A stretch of 64,000 bases of DNA from Candidatus Nitrososphaera gargensis Ga9.2. GTDB lineage: Archaea; Thermoproteota; Nitrososphaeria; Nitrososphaerales; Nitrososphaeraceae. The stretch spans positions 1,426,001-1,490,000 of the forward strand of contig NC_018719.1 in NCBI RefSeq assembly GCF_000303155.1, written 5' to 3'. Below, piece by piece: positions 1 to 9,115 of the stretch; positions within the stretch are counted from its first letter, which is position 1; the number at the start of each line of letters is the position of its first letter. The translations under genes were made by a program, and so were the position numbers. The notes beneath the pieces are model-generated. The model was given only the letters and a program-made list of their open reading frames with translations, was not told the origin of the DNA and did no database searches.

Positions 1-1064
1 CTGGCCCTCCATATCTTGGCCATGCTCTGCTCGTCTGAAGCATATTCAAGCACCGAGCACTTGCCGGCAAGCTCCTCCTTGCACGCTTGTAGACGGTCTT
101 CAATCTTCTTGCTGTCGTCGCCGGCAAACTCGACAAACAGTAGGCACCCTGTGCCGCCGGCCCTGCTGCCAAAAGAGAGGACGGTGTGGTCCAGCATTTC
201 AAGAGCGACCGGCGAGAATTTCAGGATAGCCGGGACTGCCGAAACTGCGCCTAGCAGATCTACAAAGCCCAGCACCATTATGCACCGATACTCAGGAATG
301 TCAAGGAGCCGGAGCTTTGCGCAGGTCACTATCCCAAGCGTCCCTTCCGAAGCGGCAAATACCTTGTGCGGCATGAATCTGTCTGACATCACGGTGTCGA
401 GCCTGTATCCGCAAGAATTCTTGCTCACCTTAGGGTAGCCATTCTTGATGGCGTCAGCATGTGGAGACAGCAGCTTGCCAAGTTTTTCCATCCTGCCATC
501 GAATCTGTCGGCGCTTGCAAAGCCCGGCTCCCCGTCAGCGTACACCACGTCCACTCCTTCAAGAAAGTCGATGGTGTTGCCGTAGCCAAGGCAGTGCATG
601 CCGCTAGAGTTATCCGCTATCATGCCGCCGATCGTGCAATAGTTGCTGCTTGCAGGATCCGGCGGCAGGAACTTGTTCCTCTTTTTTAGCTCCCGGTCAA
701 GCACGCCCTTGACGATTCCCGGTTGCACCACCACATAGTCGTCTTCAATTTCGATTATCCTGTTCATGTGCTTTGTAAAATCAAGGATTATGCCTTCAGA
801 GAGCGATTGCCCGAGGAGCCCTGTGCCCGCGCCCCTTGCGGTTATTGGCACCTTTTTTTCAGAGCTGTACTTGCATGCCTGTTCGACGTCATGTGAATCT
901 ACAGGACATATAGCCGCCGCAGGCTGAATTTCATAGTGGCTTGCATCAACAGAATAGGCCTGCCTGCTCCAGCTGTCGCCAAGAACCTCGCCTTTTGCAA
1001 TGCGGAGCAGGTCATCGGCTATGACGTGATGCAATGGCAGGGAATAGCCATACGCGTATAACAA
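1..1064 (-). CDS. FAD-linked oxidase, GlcD-type (3' end cut by window)
   Basis: A flavoprotein of the glycolate/D-lactate dehydrogenase (GlcD) type, expected to oxidise a 2-hydroxy acid with FAD. Seen: an uninterrupted reverse-strand frame from a TTG start at 1064 to the window edge, about 354 codons. It carries the FAD-binding PCMH fold signature: PITARGAGTGLLGQ near residue 75, then DPASSNYCTIGGMIADNSSG near residue 135, and SEGTLGIVTCAKL further on. The C-terminal oxidase cap continues outside the window. The TTG is chosen because no ATG fits the frame ahead of it; the true start could be slightly upstream. Substrate unknown. Confidence 0.85.
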   Translation of the reverse strand, partial: MLYAYGYSLPLHHVIADDLLRIAKGEVLGDSWSRQAYSVDASHYEIQPAAAICPVDSHDVEQACKYSSEKKVPITARGAGTGLLGQSLSEGIILDFTKHMNRIIEIEDDYVVVQPGIVKGVLDRELKKRNKFLPPDPASSNYCTIGGMIADNSSGMHCLGYGNTIDFLEGVDVVYADGEPGFASADRFDGRMEKLGKLLSPHADAIKNGYPKVSKNSCGYRLDTVMSDRFMPHKVFAASEGTLGIVTCAKLRLLDIPEYRCIMVLGFVDLLGAVSAVPAILKFSPVALEMLDHTVLSFGSRAGGTGCLLFVEFAGDDSKKIEDRLQACKEELAGKCSVLEYASDEQSMAKIWRA

Positions 1065-1182
1065 ATTTTTGCCACAAGCGTGGATAAGCAAGAAATGGAG
1101 AATATCTACGGATTAATTTCCCGTAAAAGGATTGGTTAAGACTCCATTATCATTATATTATAGTATATTCAACCTAGAGGAG

Positions 1183-1422
1183 ATGGCTCAGACCGACGTC
1201 CAGAAATGCCCCGTCTGCTCCGGCAAGGGGCTTATAGAAATCACCGATTCTGATTGTCCATTTTGCAATGGCACCGGCGAATTTACAAAGGCAGCCGAGA
1301 GTTACATGAAGTCTCACATCTGCCAATGTGTGTTCCTCGATAGGAAGAACTGCCCGCTGTGCGGCAAAAAGTGCCACCACAATACGCCCAACCGGCCAAA
1401 GATCCTGATTGCGCCGATGTAA
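1183..1422 (+). CDS. Small DnaJ-type zinc-finger protein
   Basis: A 79-residue cysteine-rich protein. It has two CxxCxGxG motifs (CPVCSGKG and CPFCNGTG), as in the central zinc domain of DnaJ, followed by CQC and CPLCGKKC. No J domain is present, so this is a free-standing zinc protein rather than a DnaJ. The ATG at 1183 sits directly after an AGAGGAG-like ribosome site; an upstream in-frame alternative start at 1132 lies inside the AT-rich promoter and is less likely. Role unknown; protein or RNA binding is a guess from the fold. Confidence 0.7.
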   Translation: MAQTDVQKCPVCSGKGLIEITDSDCPFCNGTGEFTKAAESYMKSHICQCVFLDRKNCPLCGKKCHHNTPNRPKILIAPM

Positions 1423-1455
1423 GGTTTAATAGCCATTCCGCCTTTTTCATATTCG

Positions 1456-1623
1456 TTGAAGACAATATCCAAGGCAAATGAAAGTACTGCTACTGCTGCG
1501 GCAGCGTGCGCTTTTTGCAATGCCGAGATCCCTTACGGCCAGAGTGTCTGCCCTTTATGCATGAAGAAATACAACATCAGAACTTTTGACCTCAGCAACG
1601 ACGGCTGCGGATGCGACAAGTGA
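1456..1623 (+). CDS. Tiny zinc-ribbon protein (55 aa)
   Basis: A 55-residue protein from a TTG start, 33 bases after the previous stop. It contains CAFCNAEI, CPLCMKKY and a C-terminal GCGCDK, so two CxxC knuckles plus a Cys pair, typical of a single zinc ribbon. It follows another tiny zinc protein in the same direction and the two may be co-transcribed. No function can be named. Confidence 0.55.
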   Translation: MKTISKANESTATAAAACAFCNAEIPYGQSVCPLCMKKYNIRTFDLSNDGCGCDK

Positions 1624-1704
1624 TAAGAAGAGGAAAAGAGGGGTCAGAGATTGGTATACATAATCATATCTAGGTCATACAGCCACCACATCTTCATCCC
1701 CCAA

Positions 1705-2205
1705 TTAATCGATGCCAATTCTATCCATTAAGTCTTTGGCTTGCTTTTGCTTTGCACTTGTTATTTTGACTATTACCAGCCCCTCAAGAGGCTGACCGTA
1801 GAGGACCGCAGAACCTTCTGGCGCCATTGTAAAGAGCGGAAGGGCAAGCATATCCTCTTCGCCATCTACGAGCACCCGCACAGGAGAAGGCATCCTCAAG
1901 GCGTCCTGCAAAACCTGTACTGCTTCTTTTGAAATTGTGCCGGCGGGGTTGATACAATGCAATTCTTTTGCAGAATAGCTTGCAGAATAGCTCCGCTTTG
2001 ACCGCCTTTCTTTGCCGTCAATGACAGCAATATCCGGTTTTATTCCAAAAGATACAAGGCGTTCAGTGGTCGCGTCGCCAACTGCAATTACTTGCTTGAC
2101 GCCTTTCAGCACCGACGCTACTTTTCGTTTTGTTACCTGCTTGTCTGGAACAAGTGTGCCAAAGGGCTGTTTTAAGAGGCGTGCATCATTTTCGTTTATA
2201 GGCAT
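1705..2205 (-). CDS. GTP-dependent dephospho-CoA kinase (DUF359)
   Basis: Archaeal DUF359 family, the GTP-dependent dephospho-CoA kinase that makes the last step of coenzyme A synthesis. The protein is 166 residues, the usual family size. Visible family features are the N-terminal PFGTLVPD, VIAVGDATTERL (nucleotide site), PDIAVIDGKERR and VLVDGEEDMLALP. It overlaps the end of the Mrp-type gene by one base (stop and start share sequence), so the two are almost certainly one operon. Confidence 0.85.
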   Translation of the reverse strand: MPINENDARLLKQPFGTLVPDKQVTKRKVASVLKGVKQVIAVGDATTERLVSFGIKPDIAVIDGKERRSKRSYSASYSAKELHCINPAGTISKEAVQVLQDALRMPSPVRVLVDGEEDMLALPLFTMAPEGSAVLYGQPLEGLVIVKITSAKQKQAKDLMDRIGID

Positions 2206-3314
2206 TATTCCTTTTTGGCCTGCTCACTTGCTGCTTTTGCTTCTGCCTGTTCCTGCGCCTGCATTTCAGTAGCAATTATACTTATCCTGCCTGCGATCAC
2301 CTTGGCAGCCTTTGTAAACGCGTGCGACTGTATTGATTCCGGTTGTGACATGACTGATGGATTGCCAGTGTCACTTCCTTCCCGAATTTGCGGGTGAAGC
2401 GGGATCTCGCCTATGAAGGGAATCTTGAACTCATCACTTATCTTTTTGCCGCCACCCTGTCCAAAGAGGTAGACCTGTTCGCTGCAGTGTGGACATTGCA
2501 AGTAGCTCATGTTCTCGACAACTCCGATTATCGGGACGTTGAGCTTGTTGAACATGCCTATCGCCTTTACTGCCACGTTCATGGCAACATCCTGAGGCGT
2601 CGTGACTATCAGTATGCCAGTGATTGGTATCGTCTGCGCTATCGTCAGCGGCGCGTCGCCCGTGCCCGGAGGCAGGTCTATGATAAGGTAGTCAAGCTCG
2701 CCCCAGTTGACATCAGTCAGGAACTGCTTGACTATCCCAGAGACAATCGGGCCCCGGTAGATGCCGGCCTGCTGCGACTGCTCATAGAAAAAGCCCATGG
2801 AAATTACCTTGATGCCCTCAACCATAGGAGGTTGGATCTTGTTGTTGACAACCTCCGGCGACGCCTTTAGCCCGAGCATCAGCGGGACACTCGGCCCGTA
2901 AATGTCTGCGTCAAGCAGGCCCACCTTTGCGCCCGTCTTGGCAAGAGCAAGCGCAAGGTTCACAGAAACCGTGGTTTTGCCTACTCCGCCCTTGCCGCTT
3001 GCGACTGCAATAATGTTCTTGACGCCAGGCAAGAGCTCGTCCATCGAAAGCGCCCTGCCTTCCATGACCCGGGCGGTAACCCTCATGTTGAGATCCTTGA
3101 CGCCAAGGCTGGCCATCGCAGTCCGCACATCGCGCTCAATGTCGCTGTTAAACGGGCAGGCAGGTGTAGTTAGCTCAAGAGTAAAGGCGACCTTGCCGTC
3201 GTTTATCGACAGGTCCTTTATCATCCCCATTGAAACAATGTCTTTGTGAAGTTCAGGATCTACAACTTTTTTCAGCGAGTTGAGAACCTGATCGACCGTC
3301 ACCATTGTACCCAA
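2205..3314 (-). CDS. Mrp/ApbC-type Fe-S cluster carrier ATPase with MIP18 domain
   Basis: Scaffold/carrier that loads Fe-S clusters onto client proteins. The 369-residue protein has an N-terminal MIP18 (DUF59) domain at about 5-90 with Cys53 in TPACPF, then a deviant Walker A ATPase: SGKGGVGKTT at 106-115 and IIDLPPGTGD near 211. The cluster-binding CPHC is at 274-277. The C-terminus is an Ala/Glu-rich tail. Start codons at 3314 or three codons later are both possible. It leads an operon with the dephospho-CoA kinase. Family assignment is secure; the clients are unknown. Confidence 0.93.
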   Translation of the reverse strand: MGTMVTVDQVLNSLKKVVDPELHKDIVSMGMIKDLSINDGKVAFTLELTTPACPFNSDIERDVRTAMASLGVKDLNMRVTARVMEGRALSMDELLPGVKNIIAVASGKGGVGKTTVSVNLALALAKTGAKVGLLDADIYGPSVPLMLGLKASPEVVNNKIQPPMVEGIKVISMGFFYEQSQQAGIYRGPIVSGIVKQFLTDVNWGELDYLIIDLPPGTGDAPLTIAQTIPITGILIVTTPQDVAMNVAVKAIGMFNKLNVPIIGVVENMSYLQCPHCSEQVYLFGQGGGKKISDEFKIPFIGEIPLHPQIREGSDTGNPSVMSQPESIQSHAFTKAAKVIAGRISIIATEMQAQEQAEAKAASEQAKKE

Positions 3315-3561
3315 AAATTTGACTTTACCGTATTTAAATCATCGTTTCGCAGGGCAAATAAATTGTAGCGCTCATATAAAGGTCCAGCACAAAAGCACGT
3401 GATTAGACGCAAAAGGAGAAAAAGAATTGGCAGAATTTACTTTGTCTTTTTGTTCTGCTCGATTATCCCAAAGATGTGTTCCCTTCGGTGTCTTGGCAGT
3501 AGGTTGCAAACCATCGGCCCCAGGTATGGGCATTTTTAGCATTAGTATCCTGACAAAAAAG

Positions 3562-4482
3562 TTAGGAGGGGAAAATTTTCCTTACGTCTTGGAACCTTTT
3601 CCTCAGAGTCACGATGCTGATGTCTCCGGCGACTGCAACCTGGGCTTGGCTTACGTTCTCGCCTTCCTTCAGGCACGCTGCATACAACACCGCTACCGCA
3701 AGCGCGTTTGGATCCTTGCCGTGCGAGATCGGATTGTCCTTGATGGTCGACAGCATCTCAAGCGCGTTCCTGTAGGTCTTTTCGCTAACCTTGGCCTTGT
3801 TTGAAATCCTTGCAAGATACTTATTCGAGTCGATCACTGGCAGCCGCAGATCCAGATTCTGGACAAGCAGTCTGTAGCACTTGCCGGCGAATATCGCGTC
3901 TGTGTTTGCTGCAGCGGATATTTCTTCAAGGGTGCGCGGCACAGAAAGGTCCCTGCATGCGGCGTATACCGCCGCTACTATCAGCGCCCGGATTGATCTG
4001 CCCTTGATTATCTTTTTGTCAAGCGCCTTTCTGTAGTTGTATGCCGCCTTTTCAATAAGTGTGTCGCTCAGGGAGAGCTTGTCCTTTATCGTACTCAGTA
4101 TAGCAAACGCGTTCTTCAGGTTGCGGTGGTAGCTGCGGTTGTTGCTCGAGATCTTGTTCCACCTGCGCATCCTCTGCACTTTGCTTCTCTGCTCTGCGCT
4201 TATCGCGACGCCGTTTGCATCAACATTTGAATATGAAATGAATGTTGAAAGTCCCATGTCGTGGAATGCAAGTGAAGATGGCATGCCAGTCCTGCTCTTG
4301 CTTTCAATGTCTTCGCCAGAGTATGACCTCCATTCCGGACCCATCGACTCGATGTTGTCCTTGATAACCATGCCGCATGACGAGCAGACGGCCTCGCTAG
4401 TCTCAGAGTCGAAAACGATCGATTTGCTGTTGCACAATGCGCAGACATCTGCTGCCTGTTCTGACGCAAGTTTGTAACTCAT
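3562..4482 (-). CDS. tfb: Transcription initiation factor B (TFB)
   Basis: Archaeal TFIIB homologue that bridges TBP-TATA and RNA polymerase. The 306-residue product starts with a zinc ribbon (C14, C17, C33, C36) followed by a B-reader region with GPEWRSY. Two cyclin-like repeats follow, with the family sequences KGRSIRALIVAAVYAACR and DPNALAVAVLYAACLK. The ATG at 4482 is preferred over an upstream in-frame codon at 4503, because conserved sequence starts at the zinc ribbon. Thaumarchaea usually carry several TFB copies; this one shows no damage. It is divergent from the gene at 4636. Confidence 0.93.
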   Translation of the reverse strand: MSYKLASEQAADVCALCNSKSIVFDSETSEAVCSSCGMVIKDNIESMGPEWRSYSGEDIESKSRTGMPSSLAFHDMGLSTFISYSNVDANGVAISAEQRSKVQRMRRWNKISSNNRSYHRNLKNAFAILSTIKDKLSLSDTLIEKAAYNYRKALDKKIIKGRSIRALIVAAVYAACRDLSVPRTLEEISAAANTDAIFAGKCYRLLVQNLDLRLPVIDSNKYLARISNKAKVSEKTYRNALEMLSTIKDNPISHGKDPNALAVAVLYAACLKEGENVSQAQVAVAGDISIVTLRKRFQDVRKIFPS

Positions 4483-4635
4483 ATTGCCAGCCTTTGCGTA
4501 CAAATTTCATTTAAGGCCCATGTCTACATCGTGTATTATCATGTTACACTGTACTGCAAGCTGCTACATAACACTCTATTATAACACATATTCGTGCCCC
4601 TTAAACGAGATGCTGTGCCCTAAATAGCAAGATAT
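4483..4635. promoter_or_regulatory. Divergent promoter region between tfb and an RHH-like gene
   Basis: AT-rich 153-base spacer between two outward-facing genes. TATA-like stretches are seen on the right (CTAAATAGCAAGATATATG just before the start at 4636). Both genes could be controlled from here. No clear operator was found. Confidence 0.4.
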
Positions 4636-5190
4636 ATGCCGGTGTTAGCTGAAGACGCGCGCACCTCGATTACCCGGTCGTTCAGGTTCGAGACAGACGT
4701 GTTGAAGATGCTTGACGAGGAAGCCGAACGCATGGGTATATCAGTGAATGCGTTGGTAGGAATCGTGCTGCGCAGGTATACCGAGTTCACCCGCTACCTG
4801 TCCAAGATAGATATGGTAGTCATAAACCGCGAAATCCTGACCTCGCTTCTGGAACAACTCGACGAAGAGGAACTCTGCAAACTGGGTCTGAAGCTGGGAG
4901 AGACTGTAATGTCAGATACTGTCATTTTCTGGAAGAAAGAGACCTCGGAGGCGGCTGTGATGGAATACATCGAGAAGGTGATCTGTAGGTACGGCCACCT
5001 TGGAACGTATGACGAAAAGCAGATGCCCGGTGGGGCAATTGCCATCGTGGTGCGCCACAGGCTTGGCAAAAAGGGCTCGCGCTTTCTAGAAGGCTACCTT
5101 CAAGCAGGGCTGAGAACCATGCTTGGCATAAATGCCATCTTTGAGGTCACAGATTCATCGATCAAGTGTGAGCTTCCTCCCAGAAGGTAG
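4636..5190 (+). CDS. Unrecognised protein with possible ribbon-helix-helix N-terminus
   Basis: A 184-residue soluble protein I cannot name. Residues 10-55 (TRSFRFETDVLKMLDEEAER, then ISVNALVGIVLRRY) look like a ribbon-helix-helix DNA-binding unit: a short strand, then two helices with a GISVNALV turn. The remaining 130 residues are alpha/beta with a conserved-looking GGAIAIVVRHRLGKKGSRF block and no cysteine cluster. It lies between tfb (divergent) and rpo7 (same strand, 64 bases apart). A DNA-binding regulator with a sensing domain is plausible but unproven. Confidence 0.75.
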   Translation: MPVLAEDARTSITRSFRFETDVLKMLDEEAERMGISVNALVGIVLRRYTEFTRYLSKIDMVVINREILTSLLEQLDEEELCKLGLKLGETVMSDTVIFWKKETSEAAVMEYIEKVICRYGHLGTYDEKQMPGGAIAIVVRHRLGKKGSRFLEGYLQAGLRTMLGINAIFEVTDSSIKCELPPRR

Positions 5191-5254
5191 CAGTAGTAGA
5201 CCCCCTTATAAGGCAAAAGTTCATAATGACCTGCCAATCAAGAGTGCGTATATT

Positions 5255-5845
5255 ATGTTTGCCATAGTGCACATGAGCGATGTTGTCAGAATTCCTCCAA
5301 ACAGACTGACTCACTCGCTGAAGGACGCGGCCATACAGATACTCAAAGAAAAATACGAGAGCATGATCAGCCCAGATGTTGGCTATGTCATCATGATAAC
5401 TGACGCTGACACGAGTTCGGTCGGCAAGCTGGTCGCCGGCGACGGCGCGACTTACCACAAGGTCACGTTCAAGGCGCTTACGTTCTATCCCAAGCTTCAG
5501 GAAATAGTTGAAGGCGAAGTTGTCGAAATCACCGACTTTGGCGCGTTTGTCAGGATAGGCCCAACCGACGCCCTTCTCCACCTCTCGCAGATCACCGACG
5601 ACTACCTGAAGAGCGATGTCAAGCAGGGTGTCATTGTCGCGAACCAGACGGCAAGGTCTCTCAAGATCGGGTCAAAGTTGCGGGCAAGGATTACGGCGGT
5701 AAGCCTCGGCAAGGGAGCAGGCATGGGCAAGATAGGCATAACGTGCAGGCAGCCGTTCTTGGGCGCCCTAGAATGGATTGCAGAGGAGATCAAAAAGTCC
5801 AAGGGCGGAGGCGAGAAGGAAAAGAAGGGAGGAGACAAAAAGTAG
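5255..5845 (+). CDS. rpo7: RNA polymerase subunit Rpo7 (RpoE')
   Basis: Stalk subunit of archaeal RNA polymerase, partner of Rpo4. The 196-residue protein has the N-terminal tip domain (MSDVVRIPPNRL) and a C-terminal S1/OB domain beginning at EGEVVEITDFGAFVRIGPTD, the hallmark of the family. A Lys/Glu/Gly-rich tail ends it. The ATG at 5255 is chosen because it starts the conserved strand; an earlier in-frame start would overlap the upstream gene. It is followed without gap by spt4, the usual archaeal order. Confidence 0.93.
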   Translation: MFAIVHMSDVVRIPPNRLTHSLKDAAIQILKEKYESMISPDVGYVIMITDADTSSVGKLVAGDGATYHKVTFKALTFYPKLQEIVEGEVVEITDFGAFVRIGPTDALLHLSQITDDYLKSDVKQGVIVANQTARSLKIGSKLRARITAVSLGKGAGMGKIGITCRQPFLGALEWIAEEIKKSKGGGEKEKKGGDKK

Positions 5846-6034
5846 TTGGCCAAGGAAAAGGCTTGCCGCAGGTGCAAAGTGATAACCACGGGCAAGGTGT
5901 GCCCCAACTGCAAGTCAACAGACCTGAGCCCTGACTGGTCCGGCATCATACTGGTTTTCGATCCTGCCAAGTCCCAGGTTGCTAGGACGCTTGACATCAC
6001 CACCCCCAACAAATATGCCTTGAAGGTCTCGTAG
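5846..6034 (+). CDS. spt4: Transcription elongation factor Spt4 (RpoE'')
   Basis: A 62-residue zinc protein that pairs with Spt5 to keep RNA polymerase processive. It shows CRRCKVITTGKVCPNC (four zinc ligands), then STDLSPDWSGIILVFDPAKS, characteristic of Spt4. The TTG start directly follows the rpo7 stop with no spacer, so the pair is one transcript and probably translationally coupled. Confidence 0.92.
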   Translation: MAKEKACRRCKVITTGKVCPNCKSTDLSPDWSGIILVFDPAKSQVARTLDITTPNKYALKVS

Positions 6035-6035
6035 G

Positions 6036-6902
6036 TTGCAGCGGCAAGATCTGCAGACATTTCTTGACGTCAGGGAAATGCTTGCGAGCTTTTTGCAGGA
6101 AGACATTGGCGCAGGCGATATCACAAGCAACAGCGTAATAATCCCCGGCGACCTTTTTGCCAGAGCTGAAATCGTATGTAAATCGGGCCCGGCAGTAGTG
6201 TGCGGCCTTGAAGAGGCCGCTATCATTTTTGACCTTTGCGGCTGTACAAGCAAGATTCTGGTCAAGGACGGGTCGAGGGTAAAAAAGGGCACGACCGTCA
6301 TGAAGGTATCAGGCAACGCCCGCGCCATCTTGAAGGCAGAGAGGGTTGCGCTCAACATGATAATGAGGATGAGCGGCATAGCAACAGAGACTAGGCGCAT
6401 GGCTGACCTTGCCAAGGGGATAAAGATACTTGCCACGCGCAAGACTGCGCCGGGCCTGCGCTATTTTGACAAAAAGGCGGTAGTCATGGGCGGGGGCGGC
6501 GCTCATAGAATGCGGCTTGACGACATGGTTCTGATAAAGGACAACCACCTTGCGCTTGCCGGCCCTGCGGACAAGTGCGTCAGGCTTGCCAAGAAAAATG
6601 CAGGCTCGTCCATTAAGGTAGAGTGCGAGGCAAAGAACCTGAAAGAAGTAGTGGCGGCAATTTCGGCAGGAGCAGATATTGTCATGCTGGACAATTTTAC
6701 TCCAAAGCAGGCTGCCGACGCTATAAGGCACGTTGCAAAAGCGGGCCTGCGCAGAAAAGTAAAGATAGAGATTTCCGGAGGCGTCAATGCAAAGAACATC
6801 CGCCAGTATGCGCGGGCCAAGCCCGATTTCATTTCGCTTGGCCACATCACGCATTCGCCCAAGGCGGTCGATTTCAGTCTAGAAATAATAATTACGAAAT
6901 AG
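6036..6902 (+). CDS. nadC: Nicotinate-nucleotide pyrophosphorylase (quinolinate PRTase)
   Basis: Converts quinolinate and PRPP to nicotinate mononucleotide, CO2 and PPi in NAD synthesis. The 288-residue protein has family landmarks: QEDIGAGDITS, the central ATRKTAPGLRYFDKKAV, GGGGAHRMRLDDMVLIKDNH, and the barrel end DIVMLDNFTP and IEISGGVNAKNI. TTG start one base after spt4, so it is probably in the rpo7-spt4 transcript. Its 3' end overlaps nadA, on the other strand, by 11 bases. Confidence 0.95.
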   Translation: MQRQDLQTFLDVREMLASFLQEDIGAGDITSNSVIIPGDLFARAEIVCKSGPAVVCGLEEAAIIFDLCGCTSKILVKDGSRVKKGTTVMKVSGNARAILKAERVALNMIMRMSGIATETRRMADLAKGIKILATRKTAPGLRYFDKKAVVMGGGGAHRMRLDDMVLIKDNHLALAGPADKCVRLAKKNAGSSIKVECEAKNLKEVVAAISAGADIVMLDNFTPKQAADAIRHVAKAGLRRKVKIEISGGVNAKNIRQYARAKPDFISLGHITHSPKAVDFSLEIIITK

Positions 6903-7842
6903 CCAGCATGCGGTCGATCGCAAGGCGCGCCCTGTCGGCAACATCCTTTGGCACCTTTACTTCGTAGACGTTGTGCGCAAGCGAGTTGTACACCTTTTCC
7001 AGCGTGATCTTTTTCATGTACTTGCACACCGCGTCACGCTTGATCGGTATGAACTCTTTGTCTGGGTTTTCTTTTTGCATCCTGTACAGTATGCCTGTTT
7101 CGGTAGCAACCACGAATTGTTTCGCATCCGATGCCCGGGCGTGCTTCATCATGCCCTCTGTCGAGAGTATGTGGCCAGTCTTGGCCAAGTCGCCCTTTGA
7201 CATGTGATACATGGCCGAAGAAGTGCAGCTGCACTCAGGGTGCACGAGAAAGTCGGCGTTCTTGAACGTCGCAAGCATCTTGTTGATGTCATCTGCCTTT
7301 ATGCCGGCGTGTACGTGACACTCGCCCGGCCATATGTACATGTTCTTCCTCTTTGTCACTTCTGCGACGTACGAGCCCAAGAACAGGTCTGGCAGGAATA
7401 GCACTTCCCTGTCGCGGGGTATGCTGTTTACCACCTTGACTGCGTTTGAAGAGGTGCAGCAATAGTCGGACAGTGCCTTGACATCTGCAGTAGTATTGAC
7501 GTAGCTTACTACCACTGCGTCAGGGTGCTCTGCCTTCCAAGCCTGCAACTCGTGAACATTGATGGTTGAAGCCAGCGAGCATCCAGCCTCAAGGTCAGGT
7601 ATCAAGACCTTCTTTTCAGGGCACAGGATCGAGGCGGTCTCGGCCATAAAGTGGACGCCGCAAAACACGATAACGTCCGCGTCTGTCGTGGCTGCGTTCT
7701 TGGATAGTGCAAGCGAATCGCCTATAAAATCGGCCACGTCCTGTACTTCTGGCAACTGGTAGTTGTGTGCCAGAATTACTGCGTTCTTTTGCTCCTTCAG
7801 CGCGACTACCTTGCGCTTGTAGTCAAGATCTAGCATCGTCAT
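6892..7842 (-). CDS. nadA: Quinolinate synthase A
   Basis: 4Fe-4S enzyme that condenses iminoaspartate with dihydroxyacetone phosphate to quinolinate. 316 residues; landmarks are ILAHNYQLPEVQDVADFIGD, VFCGVHFMAETA, PDLEAGCSLA, the WPGECHVHAG loop and VHPECS, which together supply the three cluster cysteines. ATG at 7842. It converges on nadC (11-base overlap) and is near nadX, so all steps from aspartate to NaMN lie within 3 kb. Confidence 0.95.
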   Translation of the reverse strand: MTMLDLDYKRKVVALKEQKNAVILAHNYQLPEVQDVADFIGDSLALSKNAATTDADVIVFCGVHFMAETASILCPEKKVLIPDLEAGCSLASTINVHELQAWKAEHPDAVVVSYVNTTADVKALSDYCCTSSNAVKVVNSIPRDREVLFLPDLFLGSYVAEVTKRKNMYIWPGECHVHAGIKADDINKMLATFKNADFLVHPECSCTSSAMYHMSKGDLAKTGHILSTEGMMKHARASDAKQFVVATETGILYRMQKENPDKEFIPIKRDAVCKYMKKITLEKVYNSLAHNVYEVKVPKDVADRARLAIDRMLAIS

Positions 7843-7977
7843 GGCTTTTGATAAACATGAAATGTTATAGAGCTTCTACATTTAAAGTAGTACAATCTAG
7901 GATAACGCTGCCCATGAAGTCAAAATTGCAGGCAATACTTGCCACCATCGGTGCGCACATGCATGTATGCATGCATA

Positions 7978-7992
7978 CAAATATAAATATTC
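7978..7992 (+). promoter_or_regulatory. TATA box of rps30e
   Basis: AAATATAAATATT lies about 34 bases before the S30e start, with a GGGAG ribosome site in between. Immediately upstream is an alternating ATGCATG repeat tract (about 7958-7977) that is self-complementary. Confidence 0.5.
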
Positions 7993-8018
7993 AAACGATA
8001 ATCCACTGAGGGAGATTA

Positions 8019-8201
8019 ATGCCAACACACGGTTCACTTACAAAGGCCGGCAAGGTAAGGGGCCAGACCCCGAAAATCCAAGGCAAGCCACGCCTGAGCC
8101 CGATCGCAAGGATGCGTAACAAGGACAATTTTGTGAAGAGGTTTGAAAAGAAGAGGCTTCCTGGCCAGAAAAAGCCAGAGCGCCGCGGTGGCAGAAGGTA
8201 A
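8019..8201 (+). CDS. Small ribosomal subunit protein S30e
   Basis: A 60-residue, very basic protein with the S30e sequence: [29 protein letters not shown] and a C-terminal RRGGRR. In archaea it is a free protein without the ubiquitin fusion of eukaryotes. The ATG is preceded by GGGAGAT. It lies between the nadA promoter region and nadX. Confidence 0.93.
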   Translation: MPTHGSLTKAGKVRGQTPKIQGKPRLSPIARMRNKDNFVKRFEKKRLPGQKKPERRGGRR

Positions 8202-8237
8202 AAATCCTTCCAACTCTATCTTTTATCCTATATATAG

Positions 8238-9068
8238 ATGCCAAAGAGAAAGATCGGGCTAGTAGGCTGCGGCACAATTGGAAGCCAACTTGCAATGGCT
8301 GTTGACTCGGACAAGATAGCCAATACTTCGCTGGTGGCGCTCTTTGATGTTGTAGAAGGCAACCTGCAGAACCTAAAGTCAAAATTGCAGCGCAGCAGCC
8401 CTGGCACCCATTCCGATTTCGGCGCGTTCCTTGCCTCTGGCGCAGACATTATAGTAGAAGCGGCCTCACAGGATGCGGTAAGGACATTTGGCAGGGCGAT
8501 ACTTGAGGCAGGCAAGGACATGATGGTCATGAGCGTCGGCGCCCTTGCAGACAGGAACCTGCTTGCTGAGCTTCTGCAGGTGGCTGCAAAGAAGGGCTGC
8601 AGGATCTACGTCCCGACGGGAGCGATAGCAGGCATTGACGCGATAAGGAGTGTAAAGCACCTCTTGGATTCTGTCACACTTACTACCACAAAGAGCCCAA
8701 AGGCACTTGCAGGCGCGCCCTTTTTTGAAACAAGCAAGATCAAACTGGACGACGTTACCAAGAGCACGGTCATATACGAAGGCGTCGCGGCAGAAGCAGT
8801 TAGGATGTTCCCAGCAAACGTCAACGTGGCTGCAGTGCTGAGCCTTGCCGGCATTGGCGTCGACAAGACCAGGGTAAGAATTGTGGCCGACCCGCAGGCG
8901 ACCACCAATCAGCACGAAATTCTTGCAACAGGCAGTTTTGGCGAGATAAGAATAACAGTCAACAACGTGCCAAGCCCCGGGAATCCAAAGACGAGTTTCC
9001 TTGCAGTCTTGTCAGCAATAGAATGTCTCCGTTCGATATGTGACGACGGCATGAGAATAGGATCGTAA
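8238..9068 (+). CDS. nadX: L-aspartate dehydrogenase
   Basis: NAD(P)-dependent oxidation of L-aspartate to iminoaspartate, the feed for NadA; it replaces the FAD enzyme NadB. 276 residues with an N-terminal Rossmann motif GLVGCGTIGSQLA at about 7-19, the VPTGAIAGIDAIRS active-site segment and the C-terminal NVPSPGNPKTS family motif. The surrounding nadA and nadC support the role. No nadB is seen in the window. Confidence 0.93.
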   Translation: MPKRKIGLVGCGTIGSQLAMAVDSDKIANTSLVALFDVVEGNLQNLKSKLQRSSPGTHSDFGAFLASGADIIVEAASQDAVRTFGRAILEAGKDMMVMSVGALADRNLLAELLQVAAKKGCRIYVPTGAIAGIDAIRSVKHLLDSVTLTTTKSPKALAGAPFFETSKIKLDDVTKSTVIYEGVAAEAVRMFPANVNVAAVLSLAGIGVDKTRVRIVADPQATTNQHEILATGSFGEIRITVNNVPSPGNPKTSFLAVLSAIECLRSICDDGMRIGS

Positions 9069-9115
9069 ACCGGCTTCTTGATTTATATATGGATATTGCG
9101 TGACCAGGCTTACGT

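Noticed and set aside
1174-1520. Three overlapping reverse frames across the small zinc genes
   Set aside because: They are shadows of the cysteine-rich plus-strand genes, which have recognisable motifs.
7958-7977. ATGCATG alternating palindrome before the S30e TATA box
   Set aside because: Self-complementary by simple repetition; a regulatory role is possible but no second copy was seen.
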